Notes: generated from the letters alone by a model not told the origin. A stretch of DNA of 64,000 nt from Daucus carota subsp. sativus (GCF_001625215.2 NC_030387.2:3500501-3564500), one strand, 5' to 3'. Counted from the stretch's first letter, positions 32,450 through 45,149 are shown. Made by a program: numbers and translations.

Positions 32450-35225
32450 ACAGTGGTAAGGTGATTAGTTCGTAACCACATCTTTTAATCATTGTTTGAA
32501 TGTAATGTTTCGGTAATATCCTGTGATCATTGGACTGATGCCAGGAAATTGAATTTATGAATTGCAGTAGTAATGGGAGTAGGTGATGGTGTTGTTTGTT
32601 CTTGTTTGAAGCTGTTTTCTTTCTGCTGACTAAAACTGATCATTATTCAGTACTGGAACACCCGACGACCTTTGTAAATTCAAGAATTCGCGGATTTGAT
32701 CAAAGTGTTGAGCAACTACTTGTTTCATCCAGTGCTGTGTATGATGACTCTGCTATGAAATTTTGTTCATTATAATCTGTTAATATTTTGGCTTATTGAA
32801 CAATAAACTTGTTGATATTATGTTTCGGTATCAATAATAAAATAGTTGGTTTGATAAAGGGAAGTGCTCTTTTTGGTAACAGTCTGATTAATCTTTAAGT
32901 ATCTAAGCTTTGTTTAAGTAGTCTACTTTAGTAATTGTTGCTTGTTCAGTTTTATTTAATAAGACCTGCACTAAGTTCTGAGAAAGTTACTATAATTGAA
33001 CTAATTTAGGTTGACAAATATGGTTGAGCAGAGTTGATGAAGTTCCATTAATATAATGGAATGCGTAATGAAAATGATATTTTTATTCATAGATATTATA
33101 TCTGAAAGGATGGTTTCATAGTAATTTTATTACCTTCAGTTATCTAAATATGTCATGGTACCAGTTTCATTTGTGTTCTTTGCTAAAATGGCAGGTGCTA
33201 AATATATATGTTACTGCTTTCTTTGTTGTTTCTTCAACATTGTTCTTGTTCTGTTACTGTCTATTATAACGTTTATTCTTTTCCTTGGGTTGCTAATGCT
33301 TGCCTGTGCATATGCATATATTAGTCATAAATAGGATGAGCCTTTATGAAAGTTTCTGTTTGAAATCTTTGTATCAATTTGAGTCTTTATGAAAGATGTT
33401 ACTGTTGGAATCTTACATGCGGCATTACACTGGCCATTGGCACATTTGTTTCTTTATAATTTTAGAAGAGTTTAAGCTCATAATCTATGTGCAACTGTTT
33501 GCTACAAGTTCAAGCTCTTGTTGTTGCATTCTGATGATATTTCGAAATTTATAAACAGTGATACAGTGGTTGAGTAATAGCCTGCAATTTACCTGTTAAG
33601 TTTTCTATTTCGAAGCCTGAGTTGTAAATATTGAGCTTGCACTTCCGCGCTCCTACTTATTCGTGTCATGTTCCATTAAGGCGTGGTCGATATATTATCA
33701 GTCAGATTGGAACTGCTGCTCTATGTAGGTGACTAGGTAATTTTCATTTCCTTCTGTCTCGTTTTCCAGCATCAGAGGATTTGCCTAAGAGTGCTGAATA
33801 TATGGGGTTCCATTTGGATTTTAACTGTTGATACAGAAAGTAGAGGGAAATCCCAGGCCTTGACCAGCCTAACAATTTGTTATCTATAGGAAGTAGCAAA
33901 GTGGCATATTTGATAAAATATGAAACAGAAGCTGCTGGGAATTGACTTTGGCATCCCCTTTATTTCTTGCAGATGACTCATTCTTGAGTTTGAGCTTTAT
34001 AGAGAGTTGGCTATGCAGCAGGTCCTTTTTTATTCCAAACAGTTGTGGTTGTAATATTGTTTGCTATTGGTCCGTTATAGTTATTAGGATGTTGCTATTT
34101 TCTGTACCAACTTTTGAGGTGGTAATTCTTCAATAGGTGGTTGGCCCTTTATAAGCTAGGTTGTTTTCTTCACACGTTTGGTTAGAAACGTACTTAGGGT
34201 CCAAATGAGTGAGCTTGGCCCATTGATCGTCCGCACGTGGTCCATCCGCGTGGCCATAATCCTTGGCCACTACCAGCCCTAGGTAGCCTAAATGGGCAGT
34301 CTCAGTTCTCTGGTTTTAGTGCTGCAGTCCTAGATACTACAGTAGTATATTTTAATTTGGGAAATATAATTTCTGAACTATTAATAGATGCTAGACAAAT
34401 TTATCTTTTGAAATCCACAATAATTTTGGAAATGTATGCAGATACAACAGGTAGAGGTAGTTATCAGGATTCCAATGCTCACGTGCGAAACAATAAACTC
34501 TCTCCAAATGATGATTGAGTAATGTAAATAGAGTAAAGCATCTTATCATAAACAGAGGACATTCATTATAGTAATAAATTATACTAGTAGCTAATGCACC
34601 GAACTTGTACAACTCTCCCAGTGGATGCACTTTTAGTGGGTTTCTTACTCAGATGTCAGCATTAGGTTAGCAATCCAGAGAACTGACAACTGAATGAGTG
34701 CAATCGAGCGAAACTCCTTGAGCACTCTGACTGCTTAATCTTGCTAAGGTTGCAAGAATCAGAATCTATACACATACCTTTTCTGGTTTGTAGATCATCT
34801 GGTTTTAAATTAGATAGAAGCAAAAACTATTTAGCACCTGAAATTTGATACATTAAATTGGACAAAGGTAGTCTGAAGGAGATTTGGATGTTGCAGATGA
34901 ACAGATGCAGCTGCAAGAAAAATTGAAAGAGGAAAAGAGCAGTGAATGTGTATCAGGAGAGATGGATCCCTTTATTTCCTGTCCCCTAAACATTCGACAC
35001 GTTGATGTTAACGTTTTTGCATCCAATGCGGCAATGCCCAGAAAATTTAAAAAAAAAAAATCTTATTCAGGATTCTCGAGTAAATAACAGTTCAACTCCA
35101 TCTGTATCAGTATTCAGTATAAACTTTGATAAAACTTTGATAAGCTTCAGATTCAAAATGAAGAAATATTATTATCTATGTACATAATATACATGTATCT
35201 TTAACTGTAGGGTTTTACTTTTGAA
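32450..35225. other. 3' region between convergent genes
   Basis: No recognisable gene in ~2.8 kb. It should hold the 3' UTRs of the two convergent neighbours. A small ORF at 34884-35087 (charged, MQLQEKLKEEK) has no recognisable domain. The moderately T-rich, non-repetitive composition at 32.5-33.9 kb could be intronic or a non-coding transcript. Confidence 0.4.
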
Positions 35226-36023
35226 TCACTTCTTTTTCTTTTTGGACTTGCCACTACAAAAAAATGAACTAAACCCAAACAAATTTGCAGTCCCCTTGGA
35301 CACATAAGCTGGTGGAATGTTTAGAACAGGGTTAAATTTAACTCCAGTACTGTAAGATCTGCAGTTCTTCAACGACGGGGGCTTTCCCGATGAATTATAC
35401 ATCTGATGATATCCGCTAAATGTCGGAAGAGTCTGATTATTAGTTGAAACTGTAGGCTGCTTTCGTGAATGTTGTCTTTGAATAGTAACCTTTGGTGTCA
35501 CAGTCTGTTTTGCAGCTGCAGCTGAACCAGTTGAATGGCTTCGCGCAAGTGTCTGTAATGACCGAATGAATCCCTTACTCCTACCACTGTCACAATTCAG
35601 ACTCGTGCTTCGCTTGAACTGCCAAAATGATTTGGATGCAGCTGGCTTCTCTTCTTCGTATAGAAACTCCTTCAGCTTCTTGCAGTTTGTATCCTCGTTT
35701 ACGTTCAAAGCTTTACTATTTCTCGTCCCAGAAGCTTGACGTTGGATTAAAACAGGCTCAGACAGATGAGTTGCTTTCTTACTCGTCTCTGCTTTCTTGA
35801 TTTCAGTTGGAAGGATCTTGCCATCAGAGAAAAGCTCATCAGCCGATGAGGTTTCTTGCAGGAAGCTATTGTTGCTAATGCAGAAATCAAAATCCGCGGT
35901 GAATTCCACGTCTACTAATAACTTATCAGATCCGCAGCGACGACACTCTCTATCCGTTTGATTGAGATCATAAGAAAACGAAATTCTTGGACTTGAAATC
36001 TCTGAGCATACATCAACAGCCAT
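35226..36023 (-). CDS. Single-exon plant-specific protein with an ADELF motif (MAKR/BKI1- or DUF1645-like)
   Basis: 265 residues, no intron. Seen: SPRISFSYDLN near the N-terminus, FTADFDFCISNN at ~41-52, then SSADELFSDGKILPTEIKK (59-77). This is the layout of membrane-associated kinase regulators related to BKI1, and of DUF1645 proteins, in which an ADELF..G.I.P segment follows an acidic F-x-F motif. A Ser-rich middle contains FKRSTSLNCDSGRSKGF and LARSHSTGSAAAAK, typical phosphorylation-prone stretches. The C-terminus is CSGKSKKKKK, a polybasic end that could bind acidic membrane lipids. Family placement is inference from motifs. A TATA box lies ~60 bp upstream of the ATG. Confidence 0.8.
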   Translation of the reverse strand: MAVDVCSEISSPRISFSYDLNQTDRECRRCGSDKLLVDVEFTADFDFCISNNSFLQETSSADELFSDGKILPTEIKKAETSKKATHLSEPVLIQRQASGTRNSKALNVNEDTNCKKLKEFLYEEEKPAASKSFWQFKRSTSLNCDSGRSKGFIRSLQTLARSHSTGSAAAAKQTVTPKVTIQRQHSRKQPTVSTNNQTLPTFSGYHQMYNSSGKPPSLKNCRSYSTGVKFNPVLNIPPAYVSKGTANLFGFSSFFCSGKSKKKKK

Positions 36024-36080
36024 ATCTTCTCAACTCTCAAGCCCCAACACTGCTAATTAATTAAGCTTGCTCTGGGGCAG

Positions 36081-36093
36081 TTTTATTTATACA
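36081..36093 (-). promoter_or_regulatory. TATA box of the ADELF-motif gene
   Basis: The minus strand reads TGTATAAATAAAA about 60-70 bp upstream of the ATG at 36023. Confidence 0.6.
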
Positions 36094-37086
36094 GGTTCAC
36101 TATTGGCAACACAAAGATTTGATAATGTTGGTAAGATTTCTAAGTCAAAAAGAGGAGTTAAAGTGATACCTAATGGTAGTAATTATGTAGTGAGAATGAG
36201 GGTCAGCTTTTGCTTGTAAAGCTAAGGTAGAGTGAAATTGCAAGATGCCATTTGGGGTACATGATGTTTCTTGTACATGATCTTGGTCCTGTGGCTGTAT
36301 ATGTATAGTTTGAGGCAGTAAACTTGGGTGTTTTTTTTGACATTGTGGACAAGTTATGAGGAAAAGACGGATAAAGAGAGAAAAAGAGGGAATAGTGATT
36401 GAATTGGATGGAGCACCGAAAGGCTAGAGAGAATAGGCAGTTACATGTATGTTTGGAGGGGCTTTTACTTTAGTGAACATCAAGATATACATGTATACTA
36501 AAGAGAAGGGCTAGAGCTACATCACCCTCAACTCCTTTACTATTATTGTCATCGTAATTAAAAAAATACTTTTGACTATAGATGAATAAGACTCGAAAGT
36601 ATTTCAAAATGATGAACAAGACTCAGAAGTATTTCTGAGATGGAATATGTGCAACAATTATATCTGGGTTGTTAAAAAATTTCATCGACTACGAGGTGGA
36701 AGGTCAAATATACGCAGATTTTATCCGGATGTAGAAAATTTTTCGAGACCAGGGACTTAGAGAAAGTTGTACTTGTGGATAATGTTATCTAAAATTACGA
36801 AATTTAGCTAGGAGTTGGCATAAAATTAGTGAAAAATGAAGGTGTGTTAATTAGTTGTCCTAAATTGAGGTGGACTATCCAGATCAAAGTAGGGCAGAAA
36901 TAATAATAGGAGTGTAGGTGTTGAGGAGCATGAGGAGGAGCAAGAACAGAGAGTACAGAGTGGGGTGTCTTTCATAATACCTCATCTGCCCAAGCACATG
37001 TTACTTCACCCTCTTCAGTCACCTGCTCATTTACGACATATTTGGCATCTCTTCCTACTGAATAATTTCTTTTTTTATATCAAGTA
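36094..37086. other. Upstream region without other genes
   Basis: Promoter and spacer of the minus-strand ADELF gene. No further gene or clear element is seen up to the Stowaway element at 37.09 kb. Confidence 0.5.
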
Positions 37087-37319
37087 CTCTCTCTGTCTCA
37101 TTTAATTCTATATGTTTCTTTTTAACTCTTCGACACATATTTCAATACTAAGTATAATTCCGTAGCTTATTTTTAAGATTTTCTTTTTCTGTATAAAAAT
37201 ATAACATCCAAACTTTAATTCAGAAAAAAAAAATTTTAAAAATAAATTGCACAACTACACTTTGCAAGAGCATTAAAGTCTGTGCCGGTCCCCGTCCCCC
37301 GATGTATAGACGGAGGGAG
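37087..37319. mobile_element. Stowaway-like MITE
   Basis: 233 bp with inverted ends ctctctctgtctcattt and gacggagggag, flanked by TA on both sides, the signature of Tc1/mariner-derived Stowaway MITEs. Confidence 0.8.
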
Positions 37320-37401
37320 TACTATTTTATATATACTGCAAACTGATTTGACACCTTATATATTACACACCCACACACAAATTATTTATGAAAAATGAGT
37401 A

Positions 37402-37657
37402 TTCCCTCTTCCCAAAATACTTTTTTCATTTATTTTTATCACGTTTGTCAATACATATTTTTGATCATTAATCTCTTTGATTTTATATTTAATAAATATA
37501 AAACCTTCACCGTATTAAAGTATTTATAAATACGAATCCAACAAGATTACTAATGACTATATTTTATTTTATAGATTAGACGTAAATTAGTAATTTATCT
37601 CATATTATGAACGATGCTGATATTTCAAACGAGAAAAGTAATTAGAATCGGAAGGAG
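37402..37657. mobile_element. Stowaway-like MITE
   Basis: 256 bp, ends ttccctcttcccaaaatac and atcggaaggag, flanked by TA. A second insertion within 100 bp of the first. Confidence 0.75.
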
Positions 37658-38500
37658 TACTCTGACAAAAAAAAAATCAAAAAAAATCAGAGGGAGTACT
37701 ACATACATAGCACATGGGATTTTGAATACTGAGCTTTATTAATTAATATTTTTGTTGGTAGATCACGGATGTTAGTGAGATTTAAAAATTAATATAAAAA
37801 TTGCATCGTGCATAATCCTAGCAAAGGAACTCAGGGGATCTTCGAGCCTCTTTAAACCAGTTTTTAAATATAAATTTAAAAAATAAATCAAGAATTAGTG
37901 CTCTAATAATTTTTTTAGTCTCTTATAAAAAATATTTAGCAATTCTTAATCTTTTATTTATGAATATATTATTAATTTTCCTCTAATCTTCTTTTTTTTA
38001 GTTAACCTTTCTTTCTTATTTATATAAAATCAATATATAAAATATGAATAAAGAATTAATATCGAAGTTGTCATGTTTCAATATATTAAGTAAATAAGAG
38101 TTACATTCTATATTATTGTTTAATAATAATTTAGGAGCATCATATAGATGCTCTTATATAAGATGCTCTTGTAAAGTTAGTGATTGTTATTTGAAAAAAG
38201 ATTAGTTAACATTGATCTGCCAGTTTAAAATTTATCGAGAATTTTTAGTAAAGACTTTTAATAAGTAATCAGTAAAATAGTTAAATATATTAGAAAAAAT
38301 AACTGATTTGTTTAATGAATTAGATATTTTTAAAATACTTTGTTATACTAAAAGGAAACAATTATTTTTTTATTGAAATAAGAGTTCCACAAGTTCAATT
38401 TTATATATTTAAATCTGAACAAGTTGTTTAAACCAATTCACATGATGATTAAAAAGAATTATAGATGGGATGAGAGATAGGATACAGGCAATAAATTTTT
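37658..38500. other. AT-rich intergenic DNA
   Basis: No gene or clear element is seen. Confidence 0.4.
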
Positions 38501-38830
38501 GGGAAATTATCAAAAATACCCGTTTTTATAAGTTTCTTTGCGATTTTACTATCTTTTAAAAAAATTTGCAAAAATACTAAATTTTTAGAAAATATTTGCA
38601 AAAATACGGTCTGCAACTAGATGCAATCAGATGCTTCAGTTAATTGGCCCCGCAAGGGTTGCAAATATGGTTGCATCTAGTTGCAAGTATGGTTGCATGT
38701 GGTTGCAACGGATTGCATACAGTATTTTTGCAAATATTTTCAAAAGTTTGGTATTTTTGCAAAATAGTTAAAAAAGATGTAGTATTTTTGCAAAAACAAT
38801 TTTAGACTTAGGTATTTATGAGAAAACCCC
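38501..38830. mobile_element. Second member of the TTGCAA foldback family
   Basis: Imperfect terminal inverted repeats (gggaaattatcaaaaatacc and ggtatttatgagaaaacccc), several caaaaatac/gtatttttg blocks, gttgcaa/ttgcaac motifs and a GC-rich core (ggccccgcaaggg). It shares its plan with 16.56-17.32 kb but lacks the long repeat array. No convincing target duplication. Confidence 0.65.
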
Positions 38831-39372
38831 AAAAAAATTTTATTCGATATGAAAGGTCGATGTAATATAATAATTGAAAATTCTAAATGAATTGAATGAA
38901 AAGGTCTTCTCTCCGAAATTGGGCCCGATTGTATGAGGCAACTTTATTTAGTAACTAAACGTTGGGCCCAATGAAGTAGATGGATAAACCAGACCCAACA
39001 CCGGTATATTTGCTCCATATGTCGTAAATGAACATCGATTTTATTAATTAGATTTCAATTTGTTTATTATATTATAATTGTAATTGTTTTTTGCAACAAT
39101 TTAAACAGACCCATAACTGTTTCTAAATAGATGTTTTATAGCATTTCCAATTCCGCAAAAGCATTACTAAAGATAATTAATATATATTATAAATAAAAAT
39201 TATATTAAGAAAATCAAATCCAACTAGACGTTGTTATTGTCTATAAAAATATATTTTATTTATAATAATCTAAAATAATAATAAAATATGAATTTTAAAA
39301 TATAAGTATTATTATAGGACTCAACAAATTTAACATAATATTTCATCGGTTCAGTTTAACCGATTGTTTAAT

Positions 39373-40514
39373 GGGAAAATAGATTTTTTCGCCACCAAAT
39401 TTATTGTATATTTAGAAACTTACCATTAAACTATAATTTTTTTTCTTTTTGTCACTAATGTTAGGTTCAGATTTGTTTTTTGTCACTAACGTTAGGTTTG
39501 AATTTGATTATTAACAACATGTTGTATTTTTAGCATTATTAAAACATAGTGGTAGTTTACAATATTATGGTGATCAGATATATTTCTATATCTTTATATA
39601 TAATATTCTATATGTCCCCTGGGCAGTTTACCTTGGAAGACGAGAGTTTGACTCGAATTTTAAAAATCCTAAAAAATTTAGTTTTATAAATTATTTTAAT
39701 TTTTTTTCTGAATAAAAATTATGATTGTCTATTGTATATTATATATATTTTTATAAAAATCAAGGTTAGATGTCATCTGCAATTATTTATATTATTGTAC
39801 AAAAATAAGGACGAGTACGATAACAAAAATAGACAATATACAATTATAATAGACAATTATAGAATTTCTTAATCTTGATTTGAGTTTTATATGATATCTA
39901 AATTGGTGGTTGGACTCCACCAAAATATAGTATCACTTGACTCAATTTTTCTTGAGAATTGATTGTAGATGATAAACTAATTTTAGATTAATGATTTAAT
40001 GATTTTTTGGAAATTTAATTATAATTCTTCCCGATTTTACCGCTCATTTATGTTATCATTACTCCCTCCGTCCATCTCATTTATTTATAGTTTTTTCTCA
40101 CTGCTTGGCACGTATTTTAGGGTTCCCACTTCTTATAAAACATAGTTCCATAACTTAATTTTGAGATTTTCATTTTGTGTATAAAAATTCAAACGTTAAA
40201 TTTTTATTCTGGAAAAAAATTAGAATAATTTATTAAACTAAATCTTTTAGGAGTCTTAAAATGCATGTCAAACTCTCGTCCTCTAATGTAAGCATATATA
40301 CGCATATCAGATCATCATAATATTGCAGACTCCCACTATATTTTAATAATGCTAAAAAGAATAACATAGTGTTAATAATCAAATCCGAACCTAACGTTAG
40401 TGACAAAAAAATAATCCAAACCTAACATTAGTTACACAAAGAAAAAAATATTATAGTTTAGTGGTAAGTTTCTAAATACACAATAAATTGGGTGGCAAAA
40501 AAATCAATTTTCCC
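39373..40514. mobile_element. Long-TIR element, copy 1, with nested Stowaway-like sequence
   Basis: The ends are inverted repeats of ~130 bp (gggaaaatagattttttcgc and its counterpart ggcaaaaaaatcaattttccc), including the shared gtcactaatgttaggttc block. A ctccctccgtcc sequence at ~40.07 kb marks a nested or partial Stowaway. No ORF. A related copy lies at 46.8-47.96 kb. Confidence 0.75.
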
Positions 40515-40710
40515 TTTATAAAAATAATTGTTTTATCTTTTAATTACAATATTTATGTTGTAGAACATAATCTGCAGGTTGTTGAATCTTTACAAATATT
40601 GTAGAAGGAAAAAAAATAGATAACTAAATTATATTTTCATAAATTTGTACTCCAATACTCCAATATTTTTGGGTACTTCATAGAAATTAACCCTATATTA
40701 TTAAAACTAA

Positions 40711-41468
40711 ACATGTCTCGTTCCGAATGGATACCCGACCGTTTCAACCCGAATGGATTTTACCGAACCCGATATTTTGGATTTGGATTTGGATTTTAGA
40801 CCTGAACGAGTTTGGATTTGGATTTAGATATTAGGTATTCCGTATCGAAACCCGACCCGAAATCTTAATCCGATCCGAACCTGATCCGAACCCGAAACCT
40901 GTAAATAATCCAAATAATATATAATTATATATTATATATTATTTATAATTTCCAGGGCTATGATATGTATACTATTATTATTATACATATATTTTCAATT
41001 TTCAGTTGTTATATGATATTATACTAGGTCATGAGTCACGTGCACATTGACGGGTATCAACACACATATATAAGTATATATACTTAATTTTTTTATAATA
41101 CATATAGATGAGTGCGAATGTGTATATTCTTGAATGATGGTGTCTTTTTTTATTTAATTAATGAATTACTTTAAAATGTAAGACTCCATATAATGAAGAT
41201 TTTTATTTAGAAATTATTAAATACGGTTTGAGATTTTAATAATGTGTAATACTTTATTATTAATGTAGCTTAAATATAAATTTAATGAAATTCATGTGCG
41301 AGAAAATCAAAGATAAAATTATTATAGTACTACTTATTTTTCAGAATTTGGGTTTTGGATAAACCTGAACCCGATCCAAAACCCTTGGATTTGGATTTGG
41401 ATTTGATACGTGAAACCTGATTGGATTCGGATATCTTAGATATCCGATCCGACCCGTTGTCATCCCTA
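40711..41468. mobile_element. Degraded MITE rich in acccgaacccgat motifs
   Basis: Left part: gaatggatacccgaccgttt and ttttaccgaacccgatattt. Right part ends cgacccgttgtcatcccta with gatccgacccg sub-repeats in opposite orientation. This plan (TAGGGATG ends, CCCGA sub-terminal repeats) is typical of plant hAT-like MITEs. The left terminus has decayed. Confidence 0.55.
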
Positions 41469-41673
41469 GTTCTGAGGAATTCGTAATCACACAACAATAC
41501 TTTATAATGGTTAGAAAAATTCTTCTTGTCCCAAATTAACAAACAATAGAGTTATATTTATTCTTGAAAAAATGTTGTCTTGATGCTCCTGTGACAATAG
41601 TTATAAGTCATTTTATATAATGTTGCTTAATCGTGTGTTGTGATCGACAATAGTTCTTGATATCACTAGATCA

Positions 41674-41759
41674 TAGGGATGGCCGAAAAATCTGATCCGA
41701 ATGGATACCCGACCGTTTCGACCCGAATTGATTTCACCGAACCCGATATTTTGGATTGA
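41674..41759. mobile_element. Truncated copy of the same acccgaacccgat MITE
   Basis: Begins with a well-preserved tagggatggccgaaaaatc end and repeats gaatggatacccgaccgttt, then stops abruptly in a (GA)n run. Confidence 0.65.
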
Positions 41760-41782
41760 GAGAGAGAGAGAGAGAGAGAGAG
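41757..41782. repeat. (GA)n microsatellite
   Basis: Perfect GA repeat that cuts off the MITE fragment. Confidence 0.9.
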
Positions 41783-42232
41783 GGAGTTAAGTTCTATGGA
41801 GTATACAAAAACATTGGAGTATTGGAGTACGAGTTACAATATTTTTAATCGAAAATGATGTCTTTCATTTTCCAAAATTTTTTGTAATTCATCATTTATA
41901 AGTTGTCTTAAACAAAATTATCAATCAATCAATAAAAGTTTTCAACTTTAACAAGTATTAAGATTCATGTTCTGCTTATTAGTTATATTGCAGAACATGG
42001 TGTTCACTGATCTATAAAAGTAATTATTCTACATTTTTTTTTTGAAATCAATTATTCTACATTTTGATTACAATATTTATATTGTAGAACATAACCTGCA
42101 GATTGTCGAATGTTTACAAATATTGCAGGACAAAAAAAATTTAATTTAAATGATTGGATTATATTTTTTTTCCCAATTTTCTACTCCAATACTCCAAAGA
42201 TTTTGTCTATTCCATAGAACTTAACTCTACAC

Positions 42233-42283
42233 ATACACACATACACACATACACACATACATACATACATACATACATACATA
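42233..42283. repeat. (ACAT/ACAC)n microsatellite
   Basis: Compound cacatacacacatac and catacatacatac run. Confidence 0.9.
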
Positions 42284-42289
42284 TGTTTA

Positions 42290-42575
42290 AATAGCGTTTT
42301 GGTCACTCAAATGACCACAAACTTGCAATTGGGTCATCCAACTCAAAAAACTTTCAGTCACATCATTGTACTCTTAAAAATTTTCATTCGGGTCATTGGC
42401 CGTTACACTCCGTTAAAAATTTGACGGAAAGCTGACTAAGATTGGTGACTTGACTTGAATATGGCCATCGTGGCATTTCCAGTCAGTTGAATCAACGTTT
42501 TGGTCACTCAACTAACTATAAGCTTGCAATCGGATCATCAAACTCAAGAAACTTTCATTTAGGTCACTAATCATA
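42290..42575. repeat. Two direct ~80-bp repeats (gttttggtcactcaa family)
   Basis: Units at ~42291-42375 and ~42493-42573 share cgttttggtcactcaa, acttgcaat..ggatcatc and aactcaaraaactttca. Likely ends of a TIR-poor MITE or a decayed tandem duplicate. Confidence 0.6.
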
Positions 42576-42689
42576 ATAACCGTTCAAAATTGAAAAAAAA
42601 AAGGGGTTAAGTGTATCAAGTTGGTCACTAAAGTGAAGGCCATGTATCACTTCTTTCATTGATCTTTTAGAGGTATCATTTTGATCATT

Positions 42690-43047
42690 AAAATCGTATA
42701 AAATATCAAATGGATACATCTAAATTTTGTTGTTAAGTTATACTCATTTTCTTGAACGCTACTATGATCAAATGAAAAGTGGTGAATTCTAGTATTTTAG
42801 ATAATATATTTAGATTTTTAAAAACATATTTACTATATATTTTTATTTTAATAAGATTAAATAATTGTAAATTTTAAAATAAATAATAAATATTTTAAAA
42901 AAAATGTATATATATTATCTAAGATACCAGAATTCACCACTTTTCATTTGATTATAGTAGCGTTGAAGAAAAATGTGTAGAACTTAATAAAAAAAAAAAT
43001 TACTTTCTCGGCACACTTTTTAGATGTCTATATTTGATATTTTATAC
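42690..43047. mobile_element. Palindromic MITE
   Basis: The left arm cgtataaaatatcaaatgg ... cgctactatgatcaaatg and ..aagtggtgaattct is mirrored on the right by agaattcaccactt, catttgattatagtagcg and gatattttatacg. The central ~100 bp are AT-rich. No ORF. Confidence 0.75.
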
Positions 43048-43054
43048 GACTTTG

Positions 43055-43130
43055 TTAGGTCCTGAAACGATTGTAGAAGGAGGGGTTGAATACAATCGTC
43101 ACCCTTTCATTTATGTCCTGCATTTTCTGC
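43055..43130 (+). mobile_element. LTR-start fragment
   Basis: tgttaggtcctgaaacgatt and gaaggaggggttgaatacaa resemble the beginning of a plant Copia LTR. Nothing else of that element is seen. Confidence 0.4.
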
Positions 43131-43505
43131 TTCATTTTTTTTCTCTTCACCCTTTCATTCTTTGATCCTTAGCAGTGGTAATATATTCCTGCTGAAGCAT
43201 GTTGTTTTTTTCTTCATAACAAGTCTCTAATGTCCAACCGGAATGGAGATTCAAGTAAGTTCTGCATATCTTTTATTGTTTCAATTACATTGAAAATGTT
43301 TCCGAAGAATCTCAATTAAATTGAAAATATTTTTGATTCGCCTCAATGAAGAAATTATACAATAAAATTAGAATGTTCATCTTGAAATTATTATCAACCC
43401 TCTTCTTTTGTAGTATCTTGTCCCTGACCATATATGATTGGAGAAATCAAGTTGGTAGGATACTGTTCATCCTATGTAGTCCTTCCAACTCTTCCTTGTT
43501 TCAGT

Positions 43506-43895
43506 TCAATATATATCACGTTCACCTAGTGGAAGACCAATAATTTTGTGCACGAGACTATCTATGATTACAACACTCCCTGCTTTCAATTTCAGTTCAC
43601 ATGTTATGCTATAGAACGCATTCATTATTTTGTACCAAAGCCTGTGTGGGTAACTAAGCATACGGAATCCTAAAAGATGCTCAAATCCTGCCCTTTTCAC
43701 CCTCTGTGACTGAGTTTATGACATATTGAGTAAGACATCTGTCATAATTGACGGCAAAAACTTCTTCCAGATATATCTGTCATAAGTCCTCACCTTCTTC
43801 ACCTTGTTCTGCTTAGGCGGTGTCCTGCGGACTCTTAACTGACCCCTTTTTGCCCTACTTTGAACTCCATGCTTACTTGCCTGCACATGTAAACA
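43506..43895 (-). pseudogene. Plant-mobile-domain-like gene fragment
   Basis: Minus-strand frame: SKHGVQSRAKRGQLRVRRTP ... KKVRTYDRYIWKKFLPSIMT, an in-frame TAA, then VKRAGFEHLLGFRMLSYPHR and ITCELKLKAGSVVIIDSLVH KIIGLPLGERDI. The GF..LL...., L.......CEL.L..G..V.I....V..I.GLPLG arrangement matches the N-terminal module seen in plant mobile-domain proteins that often travel with MULE or Ulp1-carrying elements. Only ~120 residues remain, with one internal stop, so it is a relic. Confidence 0.55.
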
Positions 43896-43899
43896 AGGG

Positions 43900-44290
43900 G
43901 CCTGTCAGCTCTTCATTTACAGTTACTACTTCCATAAGCTCATAAAGTTATTATATAACTGTTTTTTTATTGAGTAAAAAAATGTTTTTCAGGTTATTTA
44001 AATTGAAATATGACATTTTATGTAACAAGTAAAGACGCCAAAAGTAGTATGTCTGCACGGATGCAAGCAAAATACAAAATACTTTTGGCATGTCATAAAG
44101 TTGAGGCTGCTAAGTACGTGATGGAAGCCTCGGCCAATAGTTTGGGTGCCTGTTATACTACTGATTCCAATGGCCACAGATATCGCTAGAACTGAGGATT
44201 TTATGTGCTTCTAAGCATCAGTTTCGCAAATGATAAAGCTAGAGAAGGTAATATGATACTACCTTTGGTTACTAAAAATTTAATTATCAT
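43900..44290. other. Unassigned spacer
   Basis: No gene or element recognised. Confidence 0.4.
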
Positions 44291-44299
44291 AGACAGACG

Positions 44300-44655
44300 T
44301 TTATCCGAAAATAATTCCTATTTTCTGATTGGTTAACTGTCCATGGCATGCATAATAATGAATTTGATAATGAATAGGAGTCTAATTAGATGTGTTGTAA
44401 TTAGATAATGAAAAAAGAGTTAATTAAATTAAATAAAGAATATTATTGGTCTAAAATTTAGGGATCCTTCTAATTAGTCCTAAAATAATTCATATTTTCC
44501 TATTGGTTAACTGTGTCGTAGTTAATATCTCGGTTAAATTTAATAGAAGGAAAGTTGAAAAATAAATGTCATTTTTCTAAAATTTAGAAATGACTTAGTT
44601 ATTGGTCTTAAAATAATTCCTATTTTCTGATTGGTTAATTGGATACGGTGTAAAC
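44300..44655. repeat. Three-copy direct repeat (aaataattcctattttctgattgg)
   Basis: The block aaaataattc.tattttc.. followed by attggttaa.tg occurs at ~44309, ~44480 and ~44609, with related gtctaattag/aaaatttag spacers. An old tandem duplication of ~130-170 bp. Confidence 0.7.
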
Positions 44656-45149
44656 TCAAGTATTATAATAAAGGATATATTATAAAAATAAATGTATAAG
44701 TACATGATTATATATTTGAAAATATAATGTTCGATATATAGTTTTAAAAAATATATTAAATAGACAAATTGACATTATATTTAGAGAAAAATATGTGGAT
44801 ATATTCATTATACTCATTATTACGTAAATATTAATTTATTTATGTGATATGCTTTCTCTTGTACAGTGTAACAAAAAATTAGATTCAATTACGACATTCA
44901 ATCAATCATGATCATGTACCTGTCCGTGTATTTAAAATAAAAATACAAACAAGAAATCCTTATATTATCACCGTGTCGTGTATAAAACTAGCAAACATTG
45001 TTTACTTGGAGTCATGGAGAAAATGTCTGTCTCGTATATATCTCCCCCCTGTGTTTGACGATCTACTTTTCAAGAAGCATCTTTCTTACATAATCCTTAA
45101 GTATAGTTTCAGTTGCCACATTTAGATTTATATGTGAAGCTGAAATCTG

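Noticed and set aside
34884-35087. 67-residue charged ORF between the convergent genes
   Set aside because: No homology, splice context or conservation visible; left as part of the 3' region.
42233-42283. Regular repeats that might suggest a CRISPR-like array
   Set aside because: A simple microsatellite without spacers, in a plant nuclear genome.
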